Counted from the first letter of the stretch, positions 15,547 through 25,335 are shown. The stretch is 64,000 nt of DNA from Thermococcus chitonophagus (GCF_002214605.1 NZ_CP015193.1:910978-974977); one strand, 5' to 3'. Notes: generated from the letters alone by a model not told the origin. A program made the numbers and translations.

Positions 15547-18276
15547 TCATGAAGGGACAAAAAGAACTATTGGAGTTTGAGGAAGCACCATGATAAGGTA
15601 TTCTTTTTCAATCTTGTTATTGCTTGTAGTCAAAGAAACTTCGTTTTCAGCTTTTACACTGGCAGTTACTTTAATCTTGTGTAATCCTATTCTTGGGGTT
15701 AAAGAGGGTCCCAGGATTATAGTCTCATATTTGACTTCTCCTGGGGATAATATTCCTAATGTTCTGGAAATCTCTAAGACCTTTTCAGTATTATTGAGAG
15801 TAAGAACTATATCTACTGTCACGTTCTTTGCTTCTACCTTTCCATAATTTACAACTTTCACAGTTAACATTGCTCCTTGAGCGTGGACTTTTATACTGAC
15901 ATCCGGACTGTTCAATCTACTCTTGTACGTTGCCCACCTAAAGTATACGATTCCTTTTCCGGGTTCAAGAGTAATCTCTCTGCTCTTTCTAGAGACAAAA
16001 TACACTGCGTTGAATAGTAGCCTATAGTTGTACCTAGTATCTAGGATACTATTTGGTGCATACTCTGTATCTCCACTTGTTAATTCTGGGTGGAAACTGA
16101 ATAAGACTATTCTTCCTTCACCATATTTTGAGAATATTACTGCAGATGCATTTTCCATAACACTATTTACGTATGTTTTATTAAAGTCTCCCCATCCATA
16201 ACTAAAGGCTCCTTCTGTATTGTCGGTTGATACATATTTAACAAGCTCAACATAGGGAGCAACATCCAATCCAAGTGTTGTATTTACCTTTAGGTCATAG
16301 GGTTCAAATACTGGACCATTCCAGTATATAGCCTTGAAACTATCTTTAAATCCAAAAGTTACTGGATTGCTTTGGTTTACTACTTTGACATTTACAATCC
16401 CTACTCCTAACCACCACTTTGGCCAGTTTTTAAGTCTTGCATCAACAAGTTGTATTTCGGAAGTTGGTTCATTATATCCCTTTATTACGGCGTACCCTCC
16501 AGCACAAATACCTATTAGACCTCCTCCACCGGCAATGAACTCAGAAACTTTTACTGATCCTTCTTTCCCTAGTAATTTAGCTTCCCAAGTTCCACTCCCA
16601 GGGGGTAGTATTAAGATGTCATATTTGTTCAATTCCCCTTCTTTTATTTTTTCTGCTGGGATAATGTCGTACTGGAATCCAAGTTCTTTCAATACTTCAT
16701 GTACGGTATACTCTGATCCAACATCTAATATCGCGATTTTTGGGGGAATTAAAGGAATTGCTTGTATCTTGGGAAGTTTGTTGATCTCAATGGCCTCCAT
16801 AGGTATCTGGAGGAGGATATTATTTAGTATGGCTTTCTCTCCAACTACTATGAGAGAACCCTTTGGAATAGTTGTTCCATTTATATCCAAGATTCCAAGG
16901 GTCATGTATCCTTCGATGTTCCCCTTATATAACTCTTTGTTAATTTTAGTGAGTGTTTTTATTACCTTTTCAGCGGTATTTGGATCTGAAGGTATGTCAT
17001 CAGGAAGGGGTATTATCGCAGCTTTTTTATCACCGAGTTCAGAGAATACGTATTTTTCCTCATTAAGGATATCTTCCCAAGATACACTATATGTTTGAAC
17101 GCCGACTAAGGGCACGCTTACATTTCCTGCTGTATTTATTACATGGCTCTTAACAATCCCTACCCACTTAACTGGTTCTCCATAGTCCTTGTAGTAGGCC
17201 ATAGGAATCAACCAATCTACCCCTAACTTCACAAAATCGGACCATACTTGGCCATAGTGCAATAGTTGAAATTCCTTTGGATAAAGAATGTTATCTCTCG
17301 TCAGGTCTGGCATCAATGCGGCAGAGACTATTGGGACTTTATTATCCCAAGTCTTCAGTGAGTGAACGAATTTTGTAATATTCCCTACATATGAATCAAC
17401 ATCTTTTCTTCTAAGCTCAAACCACTTTACTATGTCCGGATCCCTTTTCAGGTATAACTTGAAGATGTAATAGGGATCCCTTGGACCGGCAACACTCCCA
17501 TTTTGCAGTGGAACATCATCATAAAATGTGTGCCTAACGGCAAATATTACCTTTGTAACATTAATCCCATATTCCTGAGCTCTTTTTATATCAGCTGGGG
17601 AAAAACTGTATACCATATGTGGATATCTTATATAGTCTAAGTGTATTCCATCGAATCCCATGGAGATTAATTCCTTTGAGATTTGCTCAAGGACTTTTAG
17701 GTATTCCTTATTCGCTAATCTTACCCTGCCAGGTATTGGAGTCGGCTTCCAGTTATACTTTGCTTTTCCAACATGCCATATTGGATCTATTTTACCAAAG
17801 AAGTCTTTATCATAATGGACAATTATCCAGGCATGTACCCTAATTCCATTCTTGTGAGCCTCCTTCAGTAGGGGGATTAGGATATTAGTATCATTATATG
17901 GATAGGCCGGATATGTTCTTTCTGGATAGACCTTACTTGGGTATATTAAGTATCCTGTAGTTAATTTAACTTCTAAGAATATATCTGTTATACCGGCATT
18001 CTTTAATTCTTGGATAAGTTGTTTTGCTGCCATATTTAGGGCTTTTTCTCTTATCTCCTTTGGAATCTTTGGGTATACTGTGACATTAAAAGGATCCTTG
18101 TATCCAAAGCTCTCAAGAGCTTTTTCATAATATCCCCTATAGGTACTGGGCCACATCCATACTCCGACTATCTTCTCTTCATTATTCTTACTCTCTGCTA
18201 ACACATAGTGTGGCTGAAATATTGAAAGGCCAAATATTAAGACTATTAATATTCCCAATACTTTTTTTGTGTTCAT
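15547..18276 (-). CDS. Exported GHL10-like glycoside hydrolase with amidotransferase-like domain
   Basis: The 909-residue precursor has a signal peptide (about 1-26). Residues about 35-400 form a TIM-barrel of the GHL10/DUF187 (YngK-like) type, opening IVGVWMWPSTYRGYYEKA, with the strand motif GFDGIHLDYIRYPH and WLIPMAYYKDYG. Residues about 510-740 resemble a class I glutamine amidotransferase/biotin-ligase-N fold with a nucleophile-like elbow GICAGGYAV (Cys591). The last 150 residues are an immunoglobulin-like (CARDB-type) domain. It probably acts at the cell surface on a carbohydrate polymer, upstream of the transporter. The specific bond cleaved cannot be told. ATG 18276 follows GAGGTGTAGTAGC. 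Confidence 0.75.
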   Translation of the reverse strand: MNTKKVLGILIVLIFGLSIFQPHYVLAESKNNEEKIVGVWMWPSTYRGYYEKALESFGYKDPFNVTVYPKIPKEIREKALNMAAKQLIQELKNAGITDIFLEVKLTTGYLIYPSKVYPERTYPAYPYNDTNILIPLLKEAHKNGIRVHAWIIVHYDKDFFGKIDPIWHVGKAKYNWKPTPIPGRVRLANKEYLKVLEQISKELISMGFDGIHLDYIRYPHMVYSFSPADIKRAQEYGINVTKVIFAVRHTFYDDVPLQNGSVAGPRDPYYIFKLYLKRDPDIVKWFELRRKDVDSYVGNITKFVHSLKTWDNKVPIVSAALMPDLTRDNILYPKEFQLLHYGQVWSDFVKLGVDWLIPMAYYKDYGEPVKWVGIVKSHVINTAGNVSVPLVGVQTYSVSWEDILNEEKYVFSELGDKKAAIIPLPDDIPSDPNTAEKVIKTLTKINKELYKGNIEGYMTLGILDINGTTIPKGSLIVVGEKAILNNILLQIPMEAIEINKLPKIQAIPLIPPKIAILDVGSEYTVHEVLKELGFQYDIIPAEKIKEGELNKYDILILPPGSGTWEAKLLGKEGSVKVSEFIAGGGGLIGICAGGYAVIKGYNEPTSEIQLVDARLKNWPKWWLGVGIVNVKVVNQSNPVTFGFKDSFKAIYWNGPVFEPYDLKVNTTLGLDVAPYVELVKYVSTDNTEGAFSYGWGDFNKTYVNSVMENASAVIFSKYGEGRIVLFSFHPELTSGDTEYAPNSILDTRYNYRLLFNAVYFVSRKSREITLEPGKGIVYFRWATYKSRLNSPDVSIKVHAQGAMLTVKVVNYGKVEAKNVTVDIVLTLNNTEKVLEISRTLGILSPGEVKYETIILGPSLTPRIGLHKIKVTASVKAENEVSLTTSNNKIEKEYLIMVLPQTPIVLFVPS

Positions 18277-18307
18277 GCTACTACACCTCATCATCCTTAA
18301 GTGTTTA

Positions 18308-18358
18308 AAAAATAATAAACTTTTCGATTAATTTTGTCAGGATAACACTAATCAGTGT
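18308..18358 (-). promoter_or_regulatory. Promoter region of the exported hydrolase gene with inverted repeat
   Basis: The minus strand has a TATA-like AT stretch containing TTTATTATTTTTTAAA (about 18308-18322). Upstream of it stands an inverted repeat ACACT-AATC-AGTGT (18345-18358, plus-strand reading). The repeat lies on the upstream side of the TATA box, where an activator would bind. Both elements are seen directly; function is inferred. Confidence 0.35.
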
Positions 18359-18382
18359 GAAATATGTTTATGATTAAGAAAA

Positions 18383-19657
18383 TCATTCAAAAATGAAATT
18401 GAGGATCTCCTCTTTGAATTTAGGGTATTCAGAAGGATCAATAATAGAGTTATATACCTCATAAGTATCAAGCTGAGTTCCAGGGTATGGAAAGTATCCA
18501 AAATAGCCATTTGAATATCCAATGACCATGGTATATTCATAAGGTGAATTCCTCTTAATTTCTAACTGATACTCTACAAAAGGCTCCCCCGGAATAAATA
18601 CTGCAAGAAGTTTGTTACCTATAACCAATTTTGCAATTTTTATTTTTATTTTCCGAATCCTCTTTAGCTTATTTATCCTCTTTTTTAGAATTCTTAATCC
18701 TAGGTAGTTACTTTCAAGCATCCTAATTTTTGGTGAAAAACATTCCTCTGCTTTTAACCTTTTTAATTTTTCATAAATTTCCCTCTCTTTCTCTTCGAGT
18801 TTATCAAGTTCCTCTTTTTTAATTCTTCTAGATCTTAATTTCGTTGTCTTCCAATCAATAGTAATATCGCCCTCAAGTTTGGTAGTTACTGAAAGCCCTT
18901 TTGTAAATTGAGAATAGAATAATGTTGCAAGCCTCTTAACTTCTCCGTAAGTTTGGGATCTCCTAGTAAACCTAGTGCTAATATTTCCAGCAGCTCCATT
19001 GAGATATAGGGCTACGTTAAAATTGAGAGAATTCTCGAACATAGAAGAAATCATTCCCGCAAGATCTCCAGAAAATTTTTTATTTGTTGCGGGTAAGATT
19101 GTTGGATGGCAGGAGTAATTTATGACTAAAAAACAGTTTTTTGACGCTAAAAACGTACATTCTGGATCAATTGGTCCTTCTTTGTGTATTCTATTACTCG
19201 CAACCCCATGAACAGGAACTTTGCCTGCAAATACACTCTCAATTTCTTTTACCTTGATATTTTCCATAGCTCTAAGTATGGACTTGATTAAGGATTCTCT
19301 ATATTCCCTGATTAGTTTTACGTCTTCAGGTCCTAATTCTGTGCTATTCCAAAAATGGATCGAAATTTCCGGACCTGAATGAGTATGGGTTGCAGTGACA
19401 ATTATATTATCTTTATTTATTCCAATATTATCCGAAATCTTAGCGATGATTTCTTGATACAACTCATTATCAACCCTGATAAGATCCAAAGAGATTATAA
19501 CAACTGGATCTCCTAAGTTAGAATTAAGGGTAAGAATCCTAGCATAAAGGGGATCCAATATCCCCTCACTTCTGCCCACTCTAAGGGCATATCCAGCCAT
19601 AGGCATTGGAATTTTTGGGGTGATTTCTACTTTATTTATTCCAGCTAAAATGCTCAT
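18383..19657 (-). CDS. Neutral/alkaline ceramidase-like amidase
   Basis: This 424-residue protein has the N-terminal signature of the neutral ceramidase superfamily: MAGYALRVGRSEGILDPLYAR in two parts, a zinc-site motif TATHTHSGPE, YSCHPTILP, and LNGAAGNIS. Family members hydrolyse amide bonds of ceramide, but relatives encoded in bacterial sugar clusters act on unknown N-acylated compounds. It has no signal peptide, so it works in the cytoplasm, and it lacks most of the C-terminal domain of secreted ceramidases. ATG 19657 follows AGGTGGTTGATAAT. It is divergent from the M14 peptidase gene. A role in removing an acyl group from imported amino sugar conjugates is my inference. Confidence 0.75.
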   Translation of the reverse strand: MSILAGINKVEITPKIPMPMAGYALRVGRSEGILDPLYARILTLNSNLGDPVVIISLDLIRVDNELYQEIIAKISDNIGINKDNIIVTATHTHSGPEISIHFWNSTELGPEDVKLIREYRESLIKSILRAMENIKVKEIESVFAGKVPVHGVASNRIHKEGPIDPECTFLASKNCFLVINYSCHPTILPATNKKFSGDLAGMISSMFENSLNFNVALYLNGAAGNISTRFTRRSQTYGEVKRLATLFYSQFTKGLSVTTKLEGDITIDWKTTKLRSRRIKKEELDKLEEKEREIYEKLKRLKAEECFSPKIRMLESNYLGLRILKKRINKLKRIRKIKIKIAKLVIGNKLLAVFIPGEPFVEYQLEIKRNSPYEYTMVIGYSNGYFGYFPYPGTQLDTYEVYNSIIDPSEYPKFKEEILNFIFE

Positions 19658-19748
19658 ATTATCAACCACCTATTAAATTATGTTCATCATCCTCTGAACA
19701 CCTTTAAATTTTTAAATCTTAATGCAAAGATTTGGTATGGTGAGTGAA

Positions 19749-20924
19749 ATGGCAAATCCCTTGTTTCATATGATTTCATATGAAGACGTTGAAAAGATTG
19801 TGAGGGCTTCGGGATGGGAATATAAAGTTGTTGGAAAAACCCCTCTAGGTAGGGATATATTCCATATAAAGGTTGGAAATGGGAATGTAAGGATTCTAAT
19901 AGTTGCTGGTATTCATGGGACTGAGCCCGCTCCTGTAAATGCCTCCCTGTTGCTATTAAAACTATTAAAGGAAGAATATCCTATGAATTATAACTTCAAA
20001 ACTCTCGAAAATGTTGAACTTCATATAATCCCACTAGCGAATCCAGATGGCTTTCAAAGGAATTATGAGTTGTTTAAAGCTAAAGATTTCATCCCCCATT
20101 GGAGCCATGTATGGGAAGAGGCGAGAAGAAATGCAAACGGTGAAGACTTAAATAGAGATTTTATGTACCTGCGTCAACCCGAAACAAGAGCTATCCATGA
20201 TGTTTTTAATAAGGTTGATCCTCACCTTGTTTTAGACCTCCATGAGTTTTATGCAAAGGGAGGTTGTCCTCCCAAATGGGCAGATGAGACAGAAGGATTT
20301 CTCTCAACAATTACGGACACGCCCTATAACTGGGTAAACGAGAGTATTAGGCTCATCTCAGAAAAAATTGCAAAAGAAATAGGGAGAGCGTTGCCGTGGA
20401 AACCAAAAATGAGGCACTTTATGGCCGAGGCTCAGGAATTTCCTGTGGTTCCTAACAATGTTCTAGGCACACATTTCCCATTTGAAGGGGCAGCTAAGGT
20501 ACTAATAGAGACCTGGGGGGTAGGCTTGGCAAATTATTTAATGACAGATAGAGTTTCAGTTCATCTCCATGCAATTCTTACAGCGATCGAATTTGCAGAG
20601 AAAAATCCAGAGAAATTCATCAAAATGAAAGAGGACTGGGAAAAAGAAGAGATTAAAGCATGTAGGGAGTACCAGGGATTCATAATTAGGGGAAATAAAG
20701 AGGAGTTAAATAAAGTGGAAAACTTATTAGCTCTACACGGAATTGAAATGACAAGAAAAGAAAAGGACCTTATCTTTGTCCCTATGCCCCAAAAACGGGG
20801 AAAGATTAGCATACTCCTTCTTGATAGATACCATTGGTATAATCAGGAGTTAGAAAAAAGGAGGAGAGGACCGTTTACAATTGACAAAATCTTTGACATT
20901 AGCGTTGAAGTTTCTAAAGGGTGA
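19749..20924 (+). CDS. M14-family zinc carboxypeptidase-like protein
   Basis: A 391-residue cytoplasmic protein with the M14 metal site GIHGTEP (His56, Glu59), DLNRDF, DLHEF (His165) and a late catalytic glutamate in IETWG (Glu254). M14 enzymes remove C-terminal residues or, in the MpaA branch, cleave gamma-D-glutamyl bonds of murein peptides. No signal peptide is present, so it acts on an imported substrate. A TATA-like TTTAAATTTTTAAA lies about 40 bases upstream. Of three in-frame ATGs, 19749 is favoured because GGTGA stands five bases before it. It leads a four-gene operon with the acetyltransferase, SIS protein and NagA. Confidence 0.78.
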   Translation: MANPLFHMISYEDVEKIVRASGWEYKVVGKTPLGRDIFHIKVGNGNVRILIVAGIHGTEPAPVNASLLLLKLLKEEYPMNYNFKTLENVELHIIPLANPDGFQRNYELFKAKDFIPHWSHVWEEARRNANGEDLNRDFMYLRQPETRAIHDVFNKVDPHLVLDLHEFYAKGGCPPKWADETEGFLSTITDTPYNWVNESIRLISEKIAKEIGRALPWKPKMRHFMAEAQEFPVVPNNVLGTHFPFEGAAKVLIETWGVGLANYLMTDRVSVHLHAILTAIEFAEKNPEKFIKMKEDWEKEEIKACREYQGFIIRGNKEELNKVENLLALHGIEMTRKEKDLIFVPMPQKRGKISILLLDRYHWYNQELEKRRRGPFTIDKIFDISVEVSKG

Positions 20925-20930
20925 CATGGA

Positions 20931-21860
20931 ATGATAGTCAGGGGAGATGAAATTGAAGTACGTGATATTGTTAGCTTCATGAATAGTTGCTTTAGAACAT
21001 ACAGAGAATGGAAGTTGACTGTAGAAAAGTTCAAGGTGTGGTTAGCGAGTGATAAAGGTATAAAACAAGAAAATATGTTCTTTTACTTATGTGATAACAA
21101 AATAGCAGGAATGATTCAAATTGTAGAAAGATTTGTCAAGATTGGAGATTCATTTAAATCATGTGCAGGAATTGCAAATGTATGTACAAAGCAAGAATTC
21201 AGAGGTAAAGGAATTGCAAAAAAATTATTAGAAGAGGTTCTGAATTACGCCAAGGAAAATTATGAGATATGCGCTCTGTTAGCTGGATATGGAGAATTAG
21301 CCCATGCGATATATAGAAAATATGGATTTAAGGATTCTTATTTCACGGAATATGGGATAATGCTGAGGGAGGACTTAAATAGTACAAATATTGAGTGCCC
21401 ATACATTAGGAAGGCAAATGAAAAAGATGTGAAGGAGATTGTCAATCTGTATGATAATTACATCTTACTAAACGGCTTATCAGGAGTAATTAAAAGAGAT
21501 GAAAGATATATCTTAGAGAAATTCATTAAAAGAACATTCTGGCACACATTCTTTTATTCCCCAGAACAGGGAAACGTTATAGTGTTTAATGATGGAAAAC
21601 TCCAAGGATACGCTTTCACTTTAGAGGGTCCGAGGATTGGAACAGTGATAGTCAGAGAAATAGTTGGGAGGGATAGGGATATTGTTAGAGACATGCTTGG
21701 ATATATATTTGAAAAATATAATGCAAAAAGCCTTACTATTTATGCTCCTTCTCAGGAGCTAAAATCGTTGAATATAGAAACATTCCGTATTCCTGAAAGT
21801 TACATGTTTAAAGATTTTCATGTCAAAAATGCGTATATATTTTACTCTGATAGGTGGTAA
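20931..21860 (+). CDS. Tandem GNAT-domain N-acetyltransferase
   Basis: The 309-residue protein has an N-terminal GNAT domain with the acetyl-CoA loop QEFRGKGIAKKLLEEVL (about residues 84-100) and the AHAIYRKYGF helix, followed by a second, weaker GNAT-like half (about 155-305) that begins YIRKANEKDV. This resembles Eis-type tandem acetyltransferases. Located 6 bases after the M14 gene and 2 bases before the next start, it is clearly co-transcribed. An amino group of an amino sugar or of the amino acid freed by the peptidase is a plausible acceptor, but nothing in the sequence proves it. Confidence 0.78.
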   Translation: MIVRGDEIEVRDIVSFMNSCFRTYREWKLTVEKFKVWLASDKGIKQENMFFYLCDNKIAGMIQIVERFVKIGDSFKSCAGIANVCTKQEFRGKGIAKKLLEEVLNYAKENYEICALLAGYGELAHAIYRKYGFKDSYFTEYGIMLREDLNSTNIECPYIRKANEKDVKEIVNLYDNYILLNGLSGVIKRDERYILEKFIKRTFWHTFFYSPEQGNVIVFNDGKLQGYAFTLEGPRIGTVIVREIVGRDRDIVRDMLGYIFEKYNAKSLTIYAPSQELKSLNIETFRIPESYMFKDFHVKNAYIFYSDRW

Positions 21861-21862
21861 AA

Positions 21863-22594
21863 ATGATAGAAGAATACTATACGAAGGTTAGAACCCTTCT
21901 CGAAAAAATCCTTATAGAAGAGAAGCAGGCAATTGAAGAAGCTGCAGACCTTATTGTAGCCAGCATCAAAGAAGGAGGTATACTTCATGTAATAGGCGCT
22001 GGACACTCTGCAATGGCTGGGGAAGAATTATTTTACCGGGCAGGAGGTTTAGCCATTGTTAACCCTATATTGGACAGTGACATAAACATATCCCATGGTG
22101 CTCAAAAATCAACAGCCATGGAAAAAATTCCTGGATATGCAAGAGTTCTACTAGAATCAGCAGGCATAAGAGAGAACGACGCTCTTTTAGTTGTTTCAAC
22201 ATCTGGAGTAAATCAATTTCCGGTGGAAGCTGCCATGGTTGGAAAAGAGAAAAAATTAAAGACGATCGGAATTACTTCAGTGTCTTATTCTAAGACCCTA
22301 GAGCCCAAGAATGAGTACGGAAAGAGACTTTTCGAGGTCGTAGATGTTGTAATAGACAATAAAGTTCCTCCTGGAGATGCAGTAATAAAAATTGGTGATT
22401 TAACGACAAAAGTAGCTCCTATTTCTACAATAACGAACTGTTTTATCGTCAATTCCTTAGTTATAAGAGTTGTAGGGAAACTGCTAGATGAAAATATAAT
22501 TCCTCCCATATGGGTTAGTGCTCATTTACCTGAGGCAAAATTGCATAATAGTCGTCTTTTTGAGAAATATAGGGAAAGAATAAAGCTATTATGA
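21863..22594 (+). CDS. SIS-domain phosphosugar-binding protein (COG4821-like)
   Basis: A 243-residue single-SIS protein with ILHVIGAGHSAMAGEELFYRAGG (in two motifs) and VSTSGVNQFPVEAA, followed by the IGITSV strand. It matches the COG4821/UPF0309 group, distant relatives of phosphoheptose isomerase and of the MurNAc-6-phosphate etherase MurQ. It should bind a phosphorylated amino sugar and isomerise it or eliminate a side group. ATG 21863 follows AGGTGGTAAAA, two bases after the acetyltransferase stop. The island thus has two different SIS enzymes, which implies a second phosphosugar intermediate beside glucosamine 6-phosphate. Confidence 0.78.
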   Translation: MIEEYYTKVRTLLEKILIEEKQAIEEAADLIVASIKEGGILHVIGAGHSAMAGEELFYRAGGLAIVNPILDSDINISHGAQKSTAMEKIPGYARVLLESAGIRENDALLVVSTSGVNQFPVEAAMVGKEKKLKTIGITSVSYSKTLEPKNEYGKRLFEVVDVVIDNKVPPGDAVIKIGDLTTKVAPISTITNCFIVNSLVIRVVGKLLDENIIPPIWVSAHLPEAKLHNSRLFEKYRERIKLL

Positions 22595-22607
22595 GGAGGA
22601 GACAAAA

Positions 22608-23756
22608 ATGGAATTGATCTTAACAAATGCGAAAATATATACTCCTACAGAGGTCATCGCACCAGGAACAATTGTTATTGAAGATGGCATTATCAAGCAA
22701 ATAATGGAGGGAAAAGTAAAGGATGGCATTGATTTGGAAGGGAAAATAGTAGCTCCTGGATTTATAGATACTCACATACATGGATGTTATGGATTTGATA
22801 CAAATAATGGAGAAAGTTTAAGATTTCAAAAGATGAGCAAAATGTTAGTAAGACACGGTGTTACAAGTTTTATCCCTACAACCGTCACAGATTCTCATGA
22901 AAATCTTCTCAGGATTTCAAGGGAAGTGGGTAAAATTATTGAGGAGTATAAAGGAGATGGAGGAGCTAGGATTTTAGGATTACACCTAGAAGGTCCTTAT
23001 ATCAATCCTAAAAAGAAAGGAGCTCAAAATCCTGAATATATACGGAAACCCGATTTTGGAGAGTTTATGGAATATTGGAAAGCTTCAAATGGGAATATAA
23101 GGGAAATTACAATAGCACCAGAGGTTGAAGGAGCCATAGAGTTCATAGAAAATGTTACAAGACTTGGGGTTATCGTTCAATTAGGTCATACAAATGCCAC
23201 ATATGAAGAAGCAAAAAGGGCTATAATAGCAGGAGCAAGTAAAGCAACCCACTTATTCAACGCGATGAGAGGTATTCACCATAGGGAGGTTGGTGTAGTT
23301 GGTGCATGCCTTGAAAGTGAAAATATATACCTTGAAATGATATGTGATTTAATTCATCTCTCTCCCCAGATAATTAGGCTTGTATATAAATTAGCAGGAC
23401 CATATAGGATAACTCTGGTTACTGACGCAATCAGTGCTACAGGTCTACCAGATGGCAGATACACATTAGGAGGGTTGGATGTTATTGTTCAAGGTGGTAT
23501 ATGTAGATTGTTAGATGGCACTTTGGCAGGAAGCACATTAACTATGGACAAAGCGATAAAGAACTTAGTTAATATAGGTATTCCTCTTCGAGACGCATTG
23601 ATCATGGCTTCCTATGTTCCAGCTAAGGCCATCGGAGAGAGTGACATAGGGATTTTAAGACCAGGATATAGGGCAGACTTTGTTGTTTTAGATAATAACC
23701 TTACCGTGGTGCAGACATATATAAACGGAAGATTAGTGTTTGAGAGAGATACTTAA
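22608..23756 (+). CDS. nagA: N-acetylglucosamine-6-phosphate deacetylase
   Basis: The 382-residue protein matches NagA throughout: metal-binding HIH (His56, His58) in DTHIHGCYG, LHLEGPYINP with Glu128, LGHTNATY, ATHLFNAM, and catalytic Asp273 in VTDAIS. It removes the acetyl group of N-acetylglucosamine 6-phosphate to give glucosamine 6-phosphate, the substrate of the SIS deaminase encoded at 14450-15493. It is last in its operon, with ribosome site GAGGAGACAAAA. Thermococcales usually deacetylate chitobiose before phosphorylation, so a NagA points to a second, bacterial-style route here. Confidence 0.95.
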   Translation: MELILTNAKIYTPTEVIAPGTIVIEDGIIKQIMEGKVKDGIDLEGKIVAPGFIDTHIHGCYGFDTNNGESLRFQKMSKMLVRHGVTSFIPTTVTDSHENLLRISREVGKIIEEYKGDGGARILGLHLEGPYINPKKKGAQNPEYIRKPDFGEFMEYWKASNGNIREITIAPEVEGAIEFIENVTRLGVIVQLGHTNATYEEAKRAIIAGASKATHLFNAMRGIHHREVGVVGACLESENIYLEMICDLIHLSPQIIRLVYKLAGPYRITLVTDAISATGLPDGRYTLGGLDVIVQGGICRLLDGTLAGSTLTMDKAIKNLVNIGIPLRDALIMASYVPAKAIGESDIGILRPGYRADFVVLDNNLTVVQTYINGRLVFERDT

Positions 23757-23757
23757 G

Positions 23758-24294
23758 TTATTCCATTTCATTTTCTTGCTCAATTAACTCTGAAAATAAC
23801 TTTGGAGTATGTATGTTTGCAAGTATGGTGTAATGATCAACGACATCACTCTCTAACATGAATTCTTCAATCTTTTCCTTTAAAGTTTTGAAGTCCTTCT
23901 CAAAAAACCTAAATAAGAAGTCATATTCTCCTATATATTCACTAATTTCATATATCCTGGGTTCTTCCAAGGCTTTGTTAATGAAATCTCTCACTGCTTC
24001 AGCAGAACATCCGGGTTTCAGTTTAATGAGAACATCTGCAGATGCTAGTTTTAGTTTGTCAAATCTAAGAAATCCTCTAACTTTAATTATTCCCTTCTCT
24101 TCAAGTGCTATTCTTCTCCTTCTGGCAGTGGGAATAGATACATTGGCTATTTTTGCTAGATCTGTGTCAGATATCCTTCCATCATCCCTTAGAGCGAGCC
24201 AAATTAAAATATCAATATCATCGAGATAATCTTTTAATATCTCTTTAAAGAATTCCAGTTCTCTCTTATATTTAGCCTCGTTTTTAGTTATCAA
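23758..24294 (-). CDS. Lrp/AsnC-family transcriptional regulator
   Basis: A 178-residue regulator with an N-terminal helix-turn-helix (about 25-70, including GRISDTDLAKIANVSIPTA and RRRRIALEEKGIIKV) and a C-terminal RAM/AsnC ligand-binding domain with the alternating pattern YEISEYIGEYDFLFRF. Such proteins form octamers that respond to an amino acid or other small ligand. It sits between the convergent NagA operon and the Gfo/Idh operon and is the only transcription factor in the island, so it is the best candidate regulator. The start is TTG 24294, behind AGGAGGTGAAAAATT. Confidence 0.9.
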   Translation of the reverse strand: MITKNEAKYKRELEFFKEILKDYLDDIDILIWLALRDDGRISDTDLAKIANVSIPTARRRRIALEEKGIIKVRGFLRFDKLKLASADVLIKLKPGCSAEAVRDFINKALEEPRIYEISEYIGEYDFLFRFFEKDFKTLKEKIEEFMLESDVVDHYTILANIHTPKLFSELIEQENEME

Positions 24295-24367
24295 AATTTT
24301 TCACCTCCTTGGGTATTCCTCTCCATACTAGAATTATTGAGCTTAAAAATTTTAAATGAAAAACGCC

Positions 24368-25330
24368 TCAACGCAAGGTTATTACCCTTCCACTCTGTGA
24401 AGACCTATATAGGGCATTGACAACCTTATGAACTTTTAATCCGTCAACTTCATTGACAATTGGTTTTTCATTACTTTCTATTGAATGTATAAAGTGTCTA
24501 AGTTGTCTTGCATACATTTCCTCCACAGGCTCGCTAAAATTGCCTTTTTCAAGAATCTGAAGCTCCTTCTTCGAAATTGTATACTCACCCTCTAGATACC
24601 CCTCAACAGTTACAGTTCCCTGGGTAGCCTGTAGACCCCATTTTCTCCATCTATGTTGGGCACTCCAAGTTTGCATTATTGTAGAAACCGCCCCACTTTC
24701 GTGAATAAACGTTGCAACAGCATTGTCTTCTATACTTACATCTTCATTGAGTGTCCAACATTTTCCAATTACCTTCTTTATATCTCCGGCATACCATAAA
24801 AAGTAGTAGATTATGTGAACTGCATTTTCGTTTATCATGCCTCCACTTTTGTCCTTGCTTCCAACCCATTCATTGCGGGGCAATCTTCCTAGCGCTATGT
24901 GCCACTGGAATAGAATATCTCCCAGATCTTTTTCCAGATAGTCCTTTACTTTTGAGAATAGTCCATGAAACCTAAGGCTAAACGCAATCATAAGTCTATT
25001 TGTTCCTTTAGCTTTTTTGTATATCGCTATAGCATCAGTTAAACTAGCCCCCATAGGCTTTTCCAGCAATACATGAAAGCCCTTCTTAAGTGCATAAATC
25101 GCCTGTTCTCTGTGAAGATAAGGAGGAGTTGCAATTATTACGCCGTCAGGGTTCTCTTTTTCTAGCATTTCTTGATAATCAGTATATACAGGAACCCTGT
25201 ATTCTCTTTTTACCTTTTCAAGGATATTGGGGTTAATATCACAAACTCCAGATATCTCCACTCCAACCATTTTCATTACCTTAAGGTGAAGTTGCCCCAT
25301 GTTTCCAGCGCCAATTAGAGCTATTCTCAT
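24368..25330 (-). CDS. Gfo/Idh/MocA-family oxidoreductase
   Basis: The 320-residue enzyme has an N-terminal Rossmann fold MRIALIGAGNMGQLH, the EKPMG loop with the conserved lysine near residue 93, and a C-terminal Gfo/Idh domain containing GGMINENAVHIIYYFLW, where the histidine is the usual substrate contact. These enzymes use NAD(P) to oxidise or reduce a sugar or inositol hydroxyl. The start ATG 25330 follows GGTGATCAAA and lies just after the stop of the isomerase gene. Together with that isomerase it suggests oxidation of a sugar to a keto form, as in many bacterial sugar clusters. Confidence 0.88.
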   Translation of the reverse strand: MRIALIGAGNMGQLHLKVMKMVGVEISGVCDINPNILEKVKREYRVPVYTDYQEMLEKENPDGVIIATPPYLHREQAIYALKKGFHVLLEKPMGASLTDAIAIYKKAKGTNRLMIAFSLRFHGLFSKVKDYLEKDLGDILFQWHIALGRLPRNEWVGSKDKSGGMINENAVHIIYYFLWYAGDIKKVIGKCWTLNEDVSIEDNAVATFIHESGAVSTIMQTWSAQHRWRKWGLQATQGTVTVEGYLEGEYTISKKELQILEKGNFSEPVEEMYARQLRHFIHSIESNEKPIVNEVDGLKVHKVVNALYRSSQSGRVITLR

Positions 25331-25335
25331 TTTGA

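Noticed and set aside
16334-17098. 254-codon open frame antisense to the exported hydrolase
   Set aside because: The minus-strand gene has signal peptide and domain motifs; the antisense frame has none and no start signals.
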